Shown here: piece after piece, positions 1 through 8,024 of the stretch
Layout of the letters: the number at the start of each line of letters is the position of its first letter
Numbering within the stretch: position 1 is the stretch's first letter
NCBI GenBank assembly: GCA_013286215.1
Contig: JABDGC010000002.1
Coordinates: 22,316 to 86,315, forward strand
Reading direction: 5' to 3'
Length of the DNA stretch: 64,000 nucleotides
Source: Gammaproteobacteria bacterium
GTDB lineage: Bacteria > Pseudomonadota > Gammaproteobacteria > DSM-16500
Position numbers and translations under genes: made by a program
Notes under the pieces: generated by a model
Told to the model about the DNA's origin: nothing
Seen by the model: the letters and a program-made list of their open reading frames with translations, nothing else
Databases searched by the model: none

Positions 1-1080
1 GCCGGGTGATGGGCGTCCTGTTATTCGTCATGATGTGTTTCGTGATAGGCCTGCTGATTTGCTCAGTAGAGTTGTCTTTGTTGGAGCAGAAGGAGTCGGA
101 AAAACCAGTCTGAGCAAAAGAATTGTAGAGGGGACGTTTTCTACTCAGTATGTACCCTCGCTCGGAGTCGAATCTGACGCTCTCAGAGCGCCGATTCCCA
201 GCCGGAATGGTAACCCAGCACAGTCGATGGAGCTGGAACTCTATGATTTGGCTGGCGGTCCACGCGCTGCACCTTATACCAAGGCGTATTTCGGTACCGC
301 AAATCTGGTTGCTTTTGTTGTGGATGCCACTCGTCCTTATGATGAGGATCTGCAGGCGGAGATTAATCGCTTTTGTGAGGCCCTTAAGGCGCACGCAGGT
401 TCCGACACTGTTCCAATTTTAGTAGTCAACAAAGCAGGCGAAGCAGACGAATCGAAAGCGGATAGACTCACAGGCGATCAGATCATTCGAATTAAAGCCC
501 AGCTGCAGAGGGCAGAGGACGAGAGGCACCACCGTGCCCCAAACCTTAACCGGGATGACATCCGCTCTATTTGTGTATCGGCTAGAGACAATAAAGCTAT
601 TGATGCTTTAGTACAGTTAATAGTTGCAACACGCTGCGTTTCTCTTCGTCAGAAAATCGCAGATCTCTTTAGTGAGGCGATCGCCCTGTTTCCAGAGGAT
701 GCTGCTGCCGCGTTCTCTCCGCTCACCACTAAGAGTGCTCAGGCTTTTAGAAGGCATTTAGTGGCGGCAAAAGCCCGAATGGTGGCGGACATTGAGAGCG
801 GGATAATAGGATATTCGGAGGCTCTGAATTGTGCAAAAGCCGCAAAAACCTTAGCAGTACAGGTGGCAGGCAATACGGTGAAGCCAGACCACGTAAAAGA
901 CTTCATCAGTGCAGCCCGGCCCGCAATGAATCAATCGTCTCGCCTTGGCCGGATTATGGGCGGCCTTATCGGAGCCGCACTGGGTGTCTTTATCGGCGTC
1001 ATGATCGGTGTTTTTGCCCCTCCCCTGGGCGCCTTCGCGGCCATTACGCTTGGCAATGCCATCGGTGCAGTCGGCGCGAC
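1..1080 (+). repeat. Long direct repeat, copy 1 (with 2440-3519)
   Basis: By eye, bases 1-1080 match 2440-3519 without difference at an offset of 2439. Mismatches start at 1081/3520, and similarity fades after about 1160. The repeat covers the second GTPase domain and most of the glycine zipper. It probably extends left of the window. Confidence 0.9.
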
Positions 1081-1252
1081 ACTCGGCGGAGCGGCCTTTG
1101 GCTACTTGGGCATCCAGTTCACGCTATGGCGCCATCCTTTATCGGGTATGGTGAGGGCGGCGAGGAAAGAAGCGGAGCAAAATGAAGCTAACGAGACGCA
1201 TGCTTACTCTGCACCCGCTTCCCCGAAGAAGGGTTGCAGCGTAGGAGTTTAG
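2..1252 (+). CDS. Rab/Ras-like GTPase with C-terminal glycine-zipper segment (5'-partial)
   Basis: The frame is open to the window edge, so the gene begins upstream; a GTG at 35 is only an internal codon, because the second copy runs through this point. Visible motifs are a P-loop (GAEGVGKTS), a switch-I-like VPSLGVES, a G3 motif DLAGGP, NKAG in place of NKxD, and an SAR G5. A long Gly/Ala-rich hydrophobic stretch (nucleotides about 955-1125) resembles a glycine-zipper membrane segment. The tail is Glu-rich and ends in CSVGV. Ras-like GTPases fused to hydrophobic tails are known among Legionella and Coxiella secreted effectors, so a Dot/Icm-type substrate acting on host membranes is an inference. 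The glutamine normally following the G3 glycine is replaced by Gly, which would predict weak GTP hydrolysis. The first 1080 bases are repeated exactly in the next gene. Confidence 0.75.
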   Translation, partial: PGDGRPVIRHDVFRDRPADLLSRVVFVGAEGVGKTSLSKRIVEGTFSTQYVPSLGVESDALRAPIPSRNGNPAQSMELELYDLAGGPRAAPYTKAYFGTANLVAFVVDATRPYDEDLQAEINRFCEALKAHAGSDTVPILVVNKAGEADESKADRLTGDQIIRIKAQLQRAEDERHHRAPNLNRDDIRSICVSARDNKAIDALVQLIVATRCVSLRQKIADLFSEAIALFPEDAAAAFSPLTTKSAQAFRRHLVAAKARMVADIESGIIGYSEALNCAKAAKTLAVQVAGNTVKPDHVKDFISAARPAMNQSSRLGRIMGGLIGAALGVFIGVMIGVFAPPLGAFAAITLGNAIGAVGATLGGAAFGYLGIQFTLWRHPLSGMVRAARKEAEQNEANETHAYSAPASPKKGCSVGV

Positions 1253-1283
1253 TCGCTTGCGGCTCTTGTCTTGTGATCAAGCC

Positions 1284-1316
1284 AAGCCCCTGCTTCGTTG
1301 AGGTAAGGGGCTTTGA
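1284..1316 (+). terminator. Hairpin downstream of the first GTPase gene
   Basis: AAGCCCCT (1284-1291) pairs with AGGGGCTT (1306-1313) around a 14-base loop, followed by a weak T-rich stretch. It sits about 30 bases after the stop codon, so a rho-independent terminator is likely although the U-tract is poor. Confidence 0.5.
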
Positions 1317-1410
1317 TTTCGTAAATATTCGTAACTTCTCAAAAAGCCGTCTACAAATATTCTACTTAACCTATTAAAATAAGCGGGGTTTTCCTATATA
1401 TTTAGCTCTC

Positions 1411-1443
1411 CTTAAGATTGCCTTAAACTGAATTTGCTATAAT
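1411..1443 (+). promoter_or_regulatory. Putative PmrA-like box and -10 hexamer of the two-domain GTPase gene
   Basis: CTTAAGATT-GC-CTTAAACTG (1411-1430) contains two CTTAA half-sites 11 bases apart, and TATAAT follows at 1438-1443. The published Legionella/Coxiella PmrA element is cTTAATatT-N2-cTTAATatT overlapping the -35 region. Here spacing and position fit; the first half-site has one mismatch and the second has three. No good -35 hexamer is seen, which suits an activator-dependent promoter. The ATG is at 1493. Confidence 0.45.
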
Positions 1444-1492
1444 TTTATGTATTATGTGAAAAGGGCTTTTAAACTAAAACGAGAATCTTATT

Positions 1493-3847
1493 ATGACTTC
1501 AGTACGAGACGGATTAAGTGAGCAGAAAGCACAACAAGAACGTGTATTAACAGTGGTATATACGGGCCCGGAAGGGAGCGGAAAAACAAGCATCTTAGCC
1601 AGACAGACGGGTGCTGCGGTGCCGCTTTCAAAGCGCTACACTCCAACGGTGGGAGTTGATTTTGGTATATTTAAGGAGCAGGATCCTTCCCATCCGACTC
1701 AATTTAACGTCTGGGATCTTTCCGGTCAGGAAATGTTTCGTTCAATTGCAAAGACCCATTTCGCGAAAGCTAATATTGTTGTTTTCGTGGTTGATGGCGA
1801 TGATATTTTAACAAAGGCAGATCGAGCACGCATGGTGGAAGATGCCCGCGCACTGCCTTCTGAGATACATCGTATTTTAGTGATCAACAAAAGGATACGA
1901 AGGCATGAGGCTGATGGAAGGATATCTGCATATCCTGATGATGCGGCTCAAGCAGCTGAAAATTTGAGAAAACCTAAAAAAGCAGGGGATATCAATCTTA
2001 CTGCAGATGAAATCCTAAGGCTTCACAGTGATTTGGGAGTGAGTTCAGAGGGCGTGATTTTTACCTCGGCGCAAACGCGGGAGGGTGTGCAGCCATTAAC
2101 CAGGACAATTTATCAAAAAGCAAAGCTAATTCCCGCCCCTAAACGGGCTGTTGCTCACCCTGGCGTGGGTCCAGGTGGTCCAGAGAGTTCAGATGATCCT
2201 ATTGAGACTGTGTTATTAGATACCGATCTAGCTGATGAGTCTAAAGATATGCCTCGTTGTAGTCCTACTGGTTTGAAAGCGGGGCAGCGTATTGTTGGCT
2301 TTGATAAGCCTGCTGCTGACCCTGCTAGTATTGAGTTTGAAATGTGTGCTGATAATCGACCTGGTGATGGATCCTCTTCTGATGAGGAGTCTGATGAGGA
2401 GTCTGATGAAGAGTCTTATTCCGAGCGTGCTGTTCCGGCGCCGGGTGATGGGCGTCCTGTTATTCGTCATGATGTGTTTCGTGATAGGCCTGCTGATTTG
2501 CTCAGTAGAGTTGTCTTTGTTGGAGCAGAAGGAGTCGGAAAAACCAGTCTGAGCAAAAGAATTGTAGAGGGGACGTTTTCTACTCAGTATGTACCCTCGC
2601 TCGGAGTCGAATCTGACGCTCTCAGAGCGCCGATTCCCAGCCGGAATGGTAACCCAGCACAGTCGATGGAGCTGGAACTCTATGATTTGGCTGGCGGTCC
2701 ACGCGCTGCACCTTATACCAAGGCGTATTTCGGTACCGCAAATCTGGTTGCTTTTGTTGTGGATGCCACTCGTCCTTATGATGAGGATCTGCAGGCGGAG
2801 ATTAATCGCTTTTGTGAGGCCCTTAAGGCGCACGCAGGTTCCGACACTGTTCCAATTTTAGTAGTCAACAAAGCAGGCGAAGCAGACGAATCGAAAGCGG
2901 ATAGACTCACAGGCGATCAGATCATTCGAATTAAAGCCCAGCTGCAGAGGGCAGAGGACGAGAGGCACCACCGTGCCCCAAACCTTAACCGGGATGACAT
3001 CCGCTCTATTTGTGTATCGGCTAGAGACAATAAAGCTATTGATGCTTTAGTACAGTTAATAGTTGCAACACGCTGCGTTTCTCTTCGTCAGAAAATCGCA
3101 GATCTCTTTAGTGAGGCGATCGCCCTGTTTCCAGAGGATGCTGCTGCCGCGTTCTCTCCGCTCACCACTAAGAGTGCTCAGGCTTTTAGAAGGCATTTAG
3201 TGGCGGCAAAAGCCCGAATGGTGGCGGACATTGAGAGCGGGATAATAGGATATTCGGAGGCTCTGAATTGTGCAAAAGCCGCAAAAACCTTAGCAGTACA
3301 GGTGGCAGGCAATACGGTGAAGCCAGACCACGTAAAAGACTTCATCAGTGCAGCCCGGCCCGCAATGAATCAATCGTCTCGCCTTGGCCGGATTATGGGC
3401 GGCCTTATCGGAGCCGCACTGGGTGTCTTTATCGGCGTCATGATCGGTGTTTTTGCCCCTCCCCTGGGCGCCTTCGCGGCCATTACGCTTGGCAATGCCA
3501 TCGGTGCAGTCGGCGCGACGCTCGGTGGAGCGGCCTTTGGCTACTTGGGCATCCAGTTCACGCTGTGGAGTCACCCTTTGTCGGGCCTGGAGAGGGCGGC
3601 GAAGCAGGCGGAAAAAAATGCTGTTATCGCGAATCAAGAAGCCAGTAAGCCTATTCAACTAGAGGATAGAGCATCATCACGTAAGCGGACTGATGATCCA
3701 GCCTATGGGTATGTTATAACGGAGCATGACGACGACGAGCCGCAGCATCACTTGGCTAAGGGCGAGGGCGTGGGCGTGGGCGTGGGCGATGATTATGACG
3801 ATACTTCTGATTTAGGATTCAGCTACAAGCCAACAAGCCCCCATTAA
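1493..3847 (+). CDS. Tandem two-domain Rab/Ras-like GTPase with glycine-zipper segment, effector-like
   Basis: This 784-residue protein has two small-GTPase domains. Domain 1 has a P-loop GPEGSGKTS (residues 25-33), TPTVGVDF as switch I, an intact WDLSGQE and NKR. Domain 2 has its P-loop at 344-352, DLAGGP with the catalytic Gln lost, NKAG and SAR. An acidic linker with three SDEE-type repeats (about 290-305) separates them. A Gly-rich hydrophobic stretch (about 632-690) could insert in membranes, and the tail is acidic with a GV repeat. Both G4 motifs lack the usual Asp of NKxD, so nucleotide specificity may be relaxed. Domain 2 onward is almost identical to the preceding gene. Family knowledge suggests a host-directed type IV effector; that is inference. 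A PmrA-like box lies upstream. Confidence 0.8.
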   Translation: MTSVRDGLSEQKAQQERVLTVVYTGPEGSGKTSILARQTGAAVPLSKRYTPTVGVDFGIFKEQDPSHPTQFNVWDLSGQEMFRSIAKTHFAKANIVVFVVDGDDILTKADRARMVEDARALPSEIHRILVINKRIRRHEADGRISAYPDDAAQAAENLRKPKKAGDINLTADEILRLHSDLGVSSEGVIFTSAQTREGVQPLTRTIYQKAKLIPAPKRAVAHPGVGPGGPESSDDPIETVLLDTDLADESKDMPRCSPTGLKAGQRIVGFDKPAADPASIEFEMCADNRPGDGSSSDEESDEESDEESYSERAVPAPGDGRPVIRHDVFRDRPADLLSRVVFVGAEGVGKTSLSKRIVEGTFSTQYVPSLGVESDALRAPIPSRNGNPAQSMELELYDLAGGPRAAPYTKAYFGTANLVAFVVDATRPYDEDLQAEINRFCEALKAHAGSDTVPILVVNKAGEADESKADRLTGDQIIRIKAQLQRAEDERHHRAPNLNRDDIRSICVSARDNKAIDALVQLIVATRCVSLRQKIADLFSEAIALFPEDAAAAFSPLTTKSAQAFRRHLVAAKARMVADIESGIIGYSEALNCAKAAKTLAVQVAGNTVKPDHVKDFISAARPAMNQSSRLGRIMGGLIGAALGVFIGVMIGVFAPPLGAFAAITLGNAIGAVGATLGGAAFGYLGIQFTLWSHPLSGLERAAKQAEKNAVIANQEASKPIQLEDRASSRKRTDDPAYGYVITEHDDDEPQHHLAKGEGVGVGVGDDYDDTSDLGFSYKPTSPH
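2440..3519 (+). repeat. Long direct repeat, copy 2 (with 1-1080)
   Basis: Identical by eye to bases 1-1080. It spans the end of the acidic linker, GTPase domain 2 and most of the hydrophobic segment. Over 1 kb of identity between neighbours indicates recent duplication or ongoing gene conversion. Confidence 0.9.
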
Positions 3848-3904
3848 ACTTCTATTTGCACTCCATCCCAATCTGGTTTAACCTACGGCAGCATCGATCG
3901 CCAA

Positions 3905-3996
3905 GGAGAGATGTCCGAGCGGTCGAAGGAGCACGCCTGGAAAGCGTGTGTACGGTGAAAGCCGTACCGAGGGTTCGAATCCCTCTCTCTCCGCCA
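3905..3996 (+). tRNA. tRNA-Ser (anticodon GGA)
   Basis: Acceptor GGAGAGA (3905-3911) pairs with TCTCTCC (3986-3992), followed by G and an encoded CCA. The anticodon stem CACGC/GCGTG encloses loop CTGGAAA with anticodon GGA at 3939-3941. A long variable arm (TACGGTGAAAGCCGTA) is typical of serine tRNA, and the T-loop TTCGAAT is intact. Confidence 0.97.
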
Positions 3997-4058
3997 AATT
4001 TTGCTCTCCCTGCTTGTTGGGGAGGGCAGAACAGTTTAGGTTAATACAATGGGTAAAT

Positions 4059-4168
4059 AGCAGCGAGTTGGGTCCCTTCGCGACGATATGCCGTAAACCC
4101 CGCCAGGTCCGGAAGGAAGCAACGGTAGCGGCAGATTCGGGCGCCGAAGTGTGGCTCGACTGGCTGCT
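4059..4168 (+). ncRNA. ffs: Bacterial small SRP RNA (4.5S RNA)
   Basis: The conserved Ffh-binding apical part, CAGGTCCGGAAGGAAGCA, lies at 4104-4121. Flanking sequences pair into a long rod closed by AGCAG/CTGCT. It scaffolds the Ffh GTPase for co-translational targeting of membrane proteins. Its position between a tRNA gene and dnaX matches a common gammaproteobacterial arrangement. Exact ends are approximate. Confidence 0.9.
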
Positions 4169-4194
4169 TTATTTCTTTCAAGGAATATGCTTGT

Positions 4195-5754
4195 ATGAGC
4201 TATCAAGTCCTTGCGCGAAAATGGCGACCGCGGGCCTTTCAGGACCTCGTTGGCCAGGAGCACGTGCTGCGCGTTCTTACCAATGCCCTTGATCGAAACC
4301 GTCTACACCATGCCTACCTCTTCGCAGGTACACGCGGCGTTGGTAAAACCACCTTGGCCCGTATTTTTGCCAAATGCCTCAATTGCGAAGTCGCCCTGAG
4401 TTCCAAGCCTTGTGGCACCTGCGATATCTGTCGCGCCATTGACGCTGGCCAATTTTTAGACCTTTATGAAATCGACGCTGCATCGCGCACCAAAGTCGAG
4501 GACACCCGTGAGCTGCTTGAAAATGTCGCCTATCCGCCAGTCCAGGGGCGTTATAAAGTTTATCTCATCGACGAAGTTCACATGCTGTCGGGGCACAGCT
4601 TCAATGCCCTGTTAAAAACACTGGAAGAACCGCCGCCGCAGGTCATGTTTATCTTCGCAACCACTGAACCCAAGCGCCTGCCGATCACTATTCTCTCGCG
4701 TTGTCTGCAATTTCATTTGAAGCATATTGAGCCGCAGCAAATTGTGGCCCAATTGCAGCGCATTTGCGACAGCGAGCAGGTGGTTTGTGAATCCCAGGCA
4801 CTGGCCCAGTTGGCCCGCGCGGCCGATGGCAGCATGCGCGACGCCTTAAGCCTGCTGGACCAAGCCCTGGTCTATTGTCAGGGCAAGCTCAGCTACGACG
4901 AGCTCAACCAAATGCTTGGCTATATCACCCAAGATGAAGTGGCCCATCTCTTGCAAGCCCTGGCTGCCCGAGATGGTCAGCGGCTCTTTCGCGTTCTGAC
5001 CGATTTGCAGAAACGCGCGCCGGATTATCAGCAAGTGCTGGCAGAAATGATTTTAAGCCTACACCAGGCTGCAGTTTATCAGGTGGTACCGGCGCAGCAG
5101 CCGAGTGAACGCATTCAAGAGTTAGCGCGTCTCTTTTCTGCGGAGGAATTGCAGCTTTATTACCAGATCGCGCTGCTAGGTCAAAAAGACCTGCCTTTCG
5201 CACCTTCGCCGGCCCAAGGCTTCGAAATGTTGATGCTGCGTATGTTGGCTTTTAAACCGGTGAGAGAAACACAAACGCAAACGGTAATGGCGGCGATGCC
5301 GGTGCCTGTAGTGAAGGCAGTCCAAGCACACAGTGTTGAAGTGAGGGCGGAAGCACCCCAGGTCACCGATCCTGCGTCGCTGGAGTGGCGTGATCTTTTG
5401 CCCAAGCTGGGCTTAACTGGAGTGGCCTATGCGTTGGCGCTGAATTGCAAATTGAAGTCAATCCTAGATAAGCAGGTGAATTTGGTTTTGGCTGCCAGTT
5501 ATAAACCGATGATGAGTCCCAAACTGGTTGAGCGGATGGAGCAGGCGCTGAGCAAGCATTTTGACAAGTCGCTGAAGGTCAATATTGCTGTCACCGAAGA
5601 GGAAGTGCATACGCCAGCCAAGCAATTTGAAAAAGAAGAACAAGAGCGTCGTGCCGCTGCTTTGGAAGCGATGCGGCAGGCCCCCGGGGTGCAAAAGATC
5701 AAAAGTTTGTTTAATGCAACCCTGGACGCGCAGTCGTTGGAGGTGGGGGAATAG
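4195..5754 (+). CDS. dnaX: DNA polymerase III tau/gamma subunit (clamp loader)
   Basis: This 519-residue AAA+ ATPase is part of the clamp loader that places the beta clamp on DNA and ties the replicative polymerase to DnaB. The start MSYQVLARKWRP is typical of DnaX. Walker A GTRGVGKTT is at about residues 45-53, a zinc-binding cysteine cluster (C..C..C..C within residues 64-79) follows, and Walker B LIDEVHML is near 125. Domain III and a shorter tau-like C-terminus follow. No clear A AAA AAG slippery heptamer was seen, so a frameshifted gamma form is not supported. It is followed by ybaB and recR, the usual recombination/replication cluster. Confidence 0.97.
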   Translation: MSYQVLARKWRPRAFQDLVGQEHVLRVLTNALDRNRLHHAYLFAGTRGVGKTTLARIFAKCLNCEVALSSKPCGTCDICRAIDAGQFLDLYEIDAASRTKVEDTRELLENVAYPPVQGRYKVYLIDEVHMLSGHSFNALLKTLEEPPPQVMFIFATTEPKRLPITILSRCLQFHLKHIEPQQIVAQLQRICDSEQVVCESQALAQLARAADGSMRDALSLLDQALVYCQGKLSYDELNQMLGYITQDEVAHLLQALAARDGQRLFRVLTDLQKRAPDYQQVLAEMILSLHQAAVYQVVPAQQPSERIQELARLFSAEELQLYYQIALLGQKDLPFAPSPAQGFEMLMLRMLAFKPVRETQTQTVMAAMPVPVVKAVQAHSVEVRAEAPQVTDPASLEWRDLLPKLGLTGVAYALALNCKLKSILDKQVNLVLAASYKPMMSPKLVERMEQALSKHFDKSLKVNIAVTEEEVHTPAKQFEKEEQERRAAALEAMRQAPGVQKIKSLFNATLDAQSLEVGE

Positions 5755-5933
5755 GCGCCACCTTTTAAAGATCCTTTGGGTTGCCGCGCTTTGCTTGTAA
5801 TGACGAGCTTAACTTAATAGCAGTGGGGGGTAGAGGAGCATTTTACTCGCTCATGGTTTTTTTAGCCCGTAGCATCTGTTTTCCCCCGTGTTTCTTTGCT
5901 AAAATCCCAGCATCTTACTAGGAGTTACCGATC

Positions 5934-6281
5934 ATGAACAAAGGTGTAGACGATAAACAGCCAGGTTTTTCTGACCTGATTAAAAAAGCGCAAGAAATGC
6001 AAAAAAAATTGCAGGACATGCAAAAGCAAATGATGGAAACCGAAATCACCGGCCAATCAGGCGGCGGTTTGGTGAAAATCACCATGACCGGCCACCATTA
6101 CGCGCGCCGCGTGGTGCTGGATAGTTCCGTCTTAAAAGAAGAAAAATCCGTTATCGAAGATTTGATCGCAGCCGCCATCAATGACGCCGCCGATAAAATC
6201 GAAAAACATATGCGCGATAAAGTATCAGGTCTCGCGGGCATTAAATTGCCGGACAATTTGACGGATACTGACGCGAAGTAA
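5934..6281 (+). CDS. ybaB: YbaB/EbfC family nucleoid-associated protein
   Basis: This 115-residue protein has the family pattern: a Lys/Gln-rich helical N-terminus with repeated MQKK segments, then GGGLVKITMTGHH, and a C-terminal NDAADKIEKHM helix. The family binds DNA as a dimer and is almost always found between dnaX and recR, as here. AGGAG lies 9 bases before the ATG. The 180-base gap from dnaX could hold its own promoter. recR follows after 25 bases, so the two are probably co-transcribed. Confidence 0.95.
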   Translation: MNKGVDDKQPGFSDLIKKAQEMQKKLQDMQKQMMETEITGQSGGGLVKITMTGHHYARRVVLDSSVLKEEKSVIEDLIAAAINDAADKIEKHMRDKVSGLAGIKLPDNLTDTDAK

Positions 6282-6306
6282 AGGCGGTACACGATAGAAG
6301 GCGGAT

Positions 6307-6909
6307 ATGCGTTTTAGTCCACTGCTGGAAGAGCTCATCGAGAGTCTGCGTAGTTTGCCGGGCGTCGGCCCCAAAACAGCGCAGCGCATGGCTTTTCAAT
6401 TGTTGATGCGTGGCCGGCAAAGTGGCAAGCAACTGGCGCGAATCCTCACGCTCGCGATGGACGGCATTGGCCATTGCCGCCTTTGCCGCACCTTCTGTGA
6501 GCTCGATCTTTGCGAGGTTTGTGCCGCGCCGCGGCGTGACAGCGCCCTGCTCTGCGTCGTTGAAAACCCCATCGACATGCTGGTGTTGGAACAAGTGGGG
6601 CTTTATAAAGGCTTTTATTTCGTCCTGATGGGGCATTTGTCGCCGCTGGATGGCATTGGCCCGGACAAGCTCGGCATTCCAGAGCTGGCGCAGCGCCTGA
6701 ATCAAAAAAGCATTAGCGAAGTCATTCTCGCGACGAATCCAACGGTTGAAGGCGAGGCAACGGCGCATTATATTTCCGATTTAGCAAAGCAATTTCCCAC
6801 TGTTAGAGTGACTCGCATCGCTCACGGTGTGCCGCTGGGCGGCGAGCTGGAGTTTATCGACGGCGGAACGCTCGCTCATGCCTTTGCCGGTCGGTCACTT
6901 GTCGAGTGA
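6307..6909 (+). CDS. recR: Recombination mediator protein RecR
   Basis: At 200 residues it matches the normal family length. An N-terminal helix-hairpin-helix ([14 protein letters not shown]) is followed by a four-cysteine zinc finger (C-x2-C then C-x2-C, about residues 56-71) and a Toprim domain with VVENPIDM and [11 protein letters not shown]. With RecO it loads RecA on SSB-coated single-stranded DNA in gap repair. GAAGG precedes the ATG. The end of recR lies close to the next gene's start. Confidence 0.97.
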   Translation: MRFSPLLEELIESLRSLPGVGPKTAQRMAFQLLMRGRQSGKQLARILTLAMDGIGHCRLCRTFCELDLCEVCAAPRRDSALLCVVENPIDMLVLEQVGLYKGFYFVLMGHLSPLDGIGPDKLGIPELAQRLNQKSISEVILATNPTVEGEATAHYISDLAKQFPTVRVTRIAHGVPLGGELEFIDGGTLAHAFAGRSLVE

Positions 6910-6931
6910 GATTTACAATCCAAGGTTCTTT

Positions 6932-7921
6932 ATGCTGAATGTGCTTGTCCGAAAAACTCTTTGGCTCTTGATGCTGAGTGCGCGTGCACGAAAAATTCTT
7001 TCTGCCGCTGTGATGGCGCTGTTTTCTCTTTTCACGCTGCCGACGCTTGCCGCCGCGCTTTTGATCGTCGAGCCAGAGCAGGGAAGGCAGCCAATTTTGG
7101 ACGCTTTGAAGCAAGCGCATACTTCGGTGGATCTCGCGATGTATGGCTTCACCGATCCTGAGTTGATGCAGGCCTTTATTCAAGCGAAAGAACAGGGCAA
7201 AGCGGTGCGCATCCTTTTGCAGCACTATCCCTACCGTAACATCGATGAAAATGCACCGGCGATACACCGTTTTTCCGCCTCACATCTTAATTTGACCTTC
7301 GCGCCATCGACCTTTTACTTGCTGCACCAAAAAACACTCTTGCTCGATCAGCACAAGGCTTTGGTTCTCTCTTTTAACTTTACGCGCTCAGCCTTTAAAA
7401 ATGAGCGTAATTTTGGCTTGGTTATCGATGACCCCGAGCAGGTGCAGGAAATTCAACGTGTGTTCAACGCCGATTGGGAGAATAAGAAAGCTGCCCCGCA
7501 CTCGCCCCAATTGATTTGGAGCCCGGATAATAGCCGGGAAAAAATCCTGAGCCTCATCAACAACGCAAAGAGCGAGCTCAAAGTATACGCCCAAGGCCTT
7601 ACGGATTATCAAGTGGTCGGCGCTCTGGCTGCTGCGGCGCGTCGGGGCGTGCAGGTCCGCCTGTTAACCTCGGGTTCGCAACCCGGAAAAAAGTGGGATT
7701 ATCTGCAGCGCGCCGGTGTCCAGTTGACCCTGGACAAGCGGCTGGTGATTCACGCCAAGGTTCTGCTAGCCGACAAAAAAGCAGCCATGCTGGGCTCGAT
7801 TAATTTTACCCAACCCTCTTTAGATAAAAACCGGGAATTATCTGTTTTGGCGAACGATCCAGCCATCATTAATCAACTCGTGGATATTTTTGATGCGGAT
7901 TGGACGTCTTCACAAAGCTAA
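6932..7921 (+). CDS. Exported phospholipase D-like (HKD) protein
   Basis: The PLD superfamily has two HKD half-motifs. The first appears as HQKTLLLDQHKALVLSFNFT (H-x-K-x4-D) and the second as HAKVLLADKKAAMLGSINFT, both with the downstream S-x-N-F-T signature. The N-terminus carries an Arg/Lys-containing stretch and a hydrophobic core ending in LAAA, so export is likely. I chose ATG 6932, with AAGG before it; 6971 gives a neater signal peptide, and an in-frame ATG at 6827 would overlap recR. Family roles include phospholipases, nucleases and cardiolipin synthases. Residue content does not say which, and a secreted nuclease or lipase is equally possible. Confidence 0.8.
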   Translation: MLNVLVRKTLWLLMLSARARKILSAAVMALFSLFTLPTLAAALLIVEPEQGRQPILDALKQAHTSVDLAMYGFTDPELMQAFIQAKEQGKAVRILLQHYPYRNIDENAPAIHRFSASHLNLTFAPSTFYLLHQKTLLLDQHKALVLSFNFTRSAFKNERNFGLVIDDPEQVQEIQRVFNADWENKKAAPHSPQLIWSPDNSREKILSLINNAKSELKVYAQGLTDYQVVGALAAAARRGVQVRLLTSGSQPGKKWDYLQRAGVQLTLDKRLVIHAKVLLADKKAAMLGSINFTQPSLDKNRELSVLANDPAIINQLVDIFDADWTSSQS

Positions 7922-7977
7922 TGCAGCGTTCGGTTAATTTTGTCCTCCTGCGTAGCTCTAGTCCTCCTGAATGCTTC

Positions 7978-8006
7978 TGTCATCCTTCACTGCGTTCAGG
8001 ATGACA
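7978..8006. repeat. REP-like palindrome between convergent genes
   Basis: TGTCATCCT (7978-7986) pairs with AGGATGACA (7998-8006). It lies between the converging PLD-like gene and mpl, so it can act as a two-way terminator. A larger relative with the same TGTCATCCT arm is at 61941-62015. Confidence 0.65.
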
Positions 8007-8024
8007 AGAGCTACAACGTAAAAC

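Noticed and set aside
1200-1252. CaaX prenylation box at the end of the first GTPase
   Set aside because: The tail CSVGV has Cys fifth from the end, not fourth, so it does not fit CaaX.
2228-2833. A 201-codon minus-strand frame inside the GTPase gene
   Set aside because: It is antisense to a well-supported gene; its Arg/Ser/Ile repeats are the reverse reading of the acidic linker.
5600-5660. Possible dnaX frameshift site at a run of A (GAAAAAG)
   Set aside because: Only five A in a row and no A AAA AAG heptamer; it is too near the end of the gene to give a useful gamma form.
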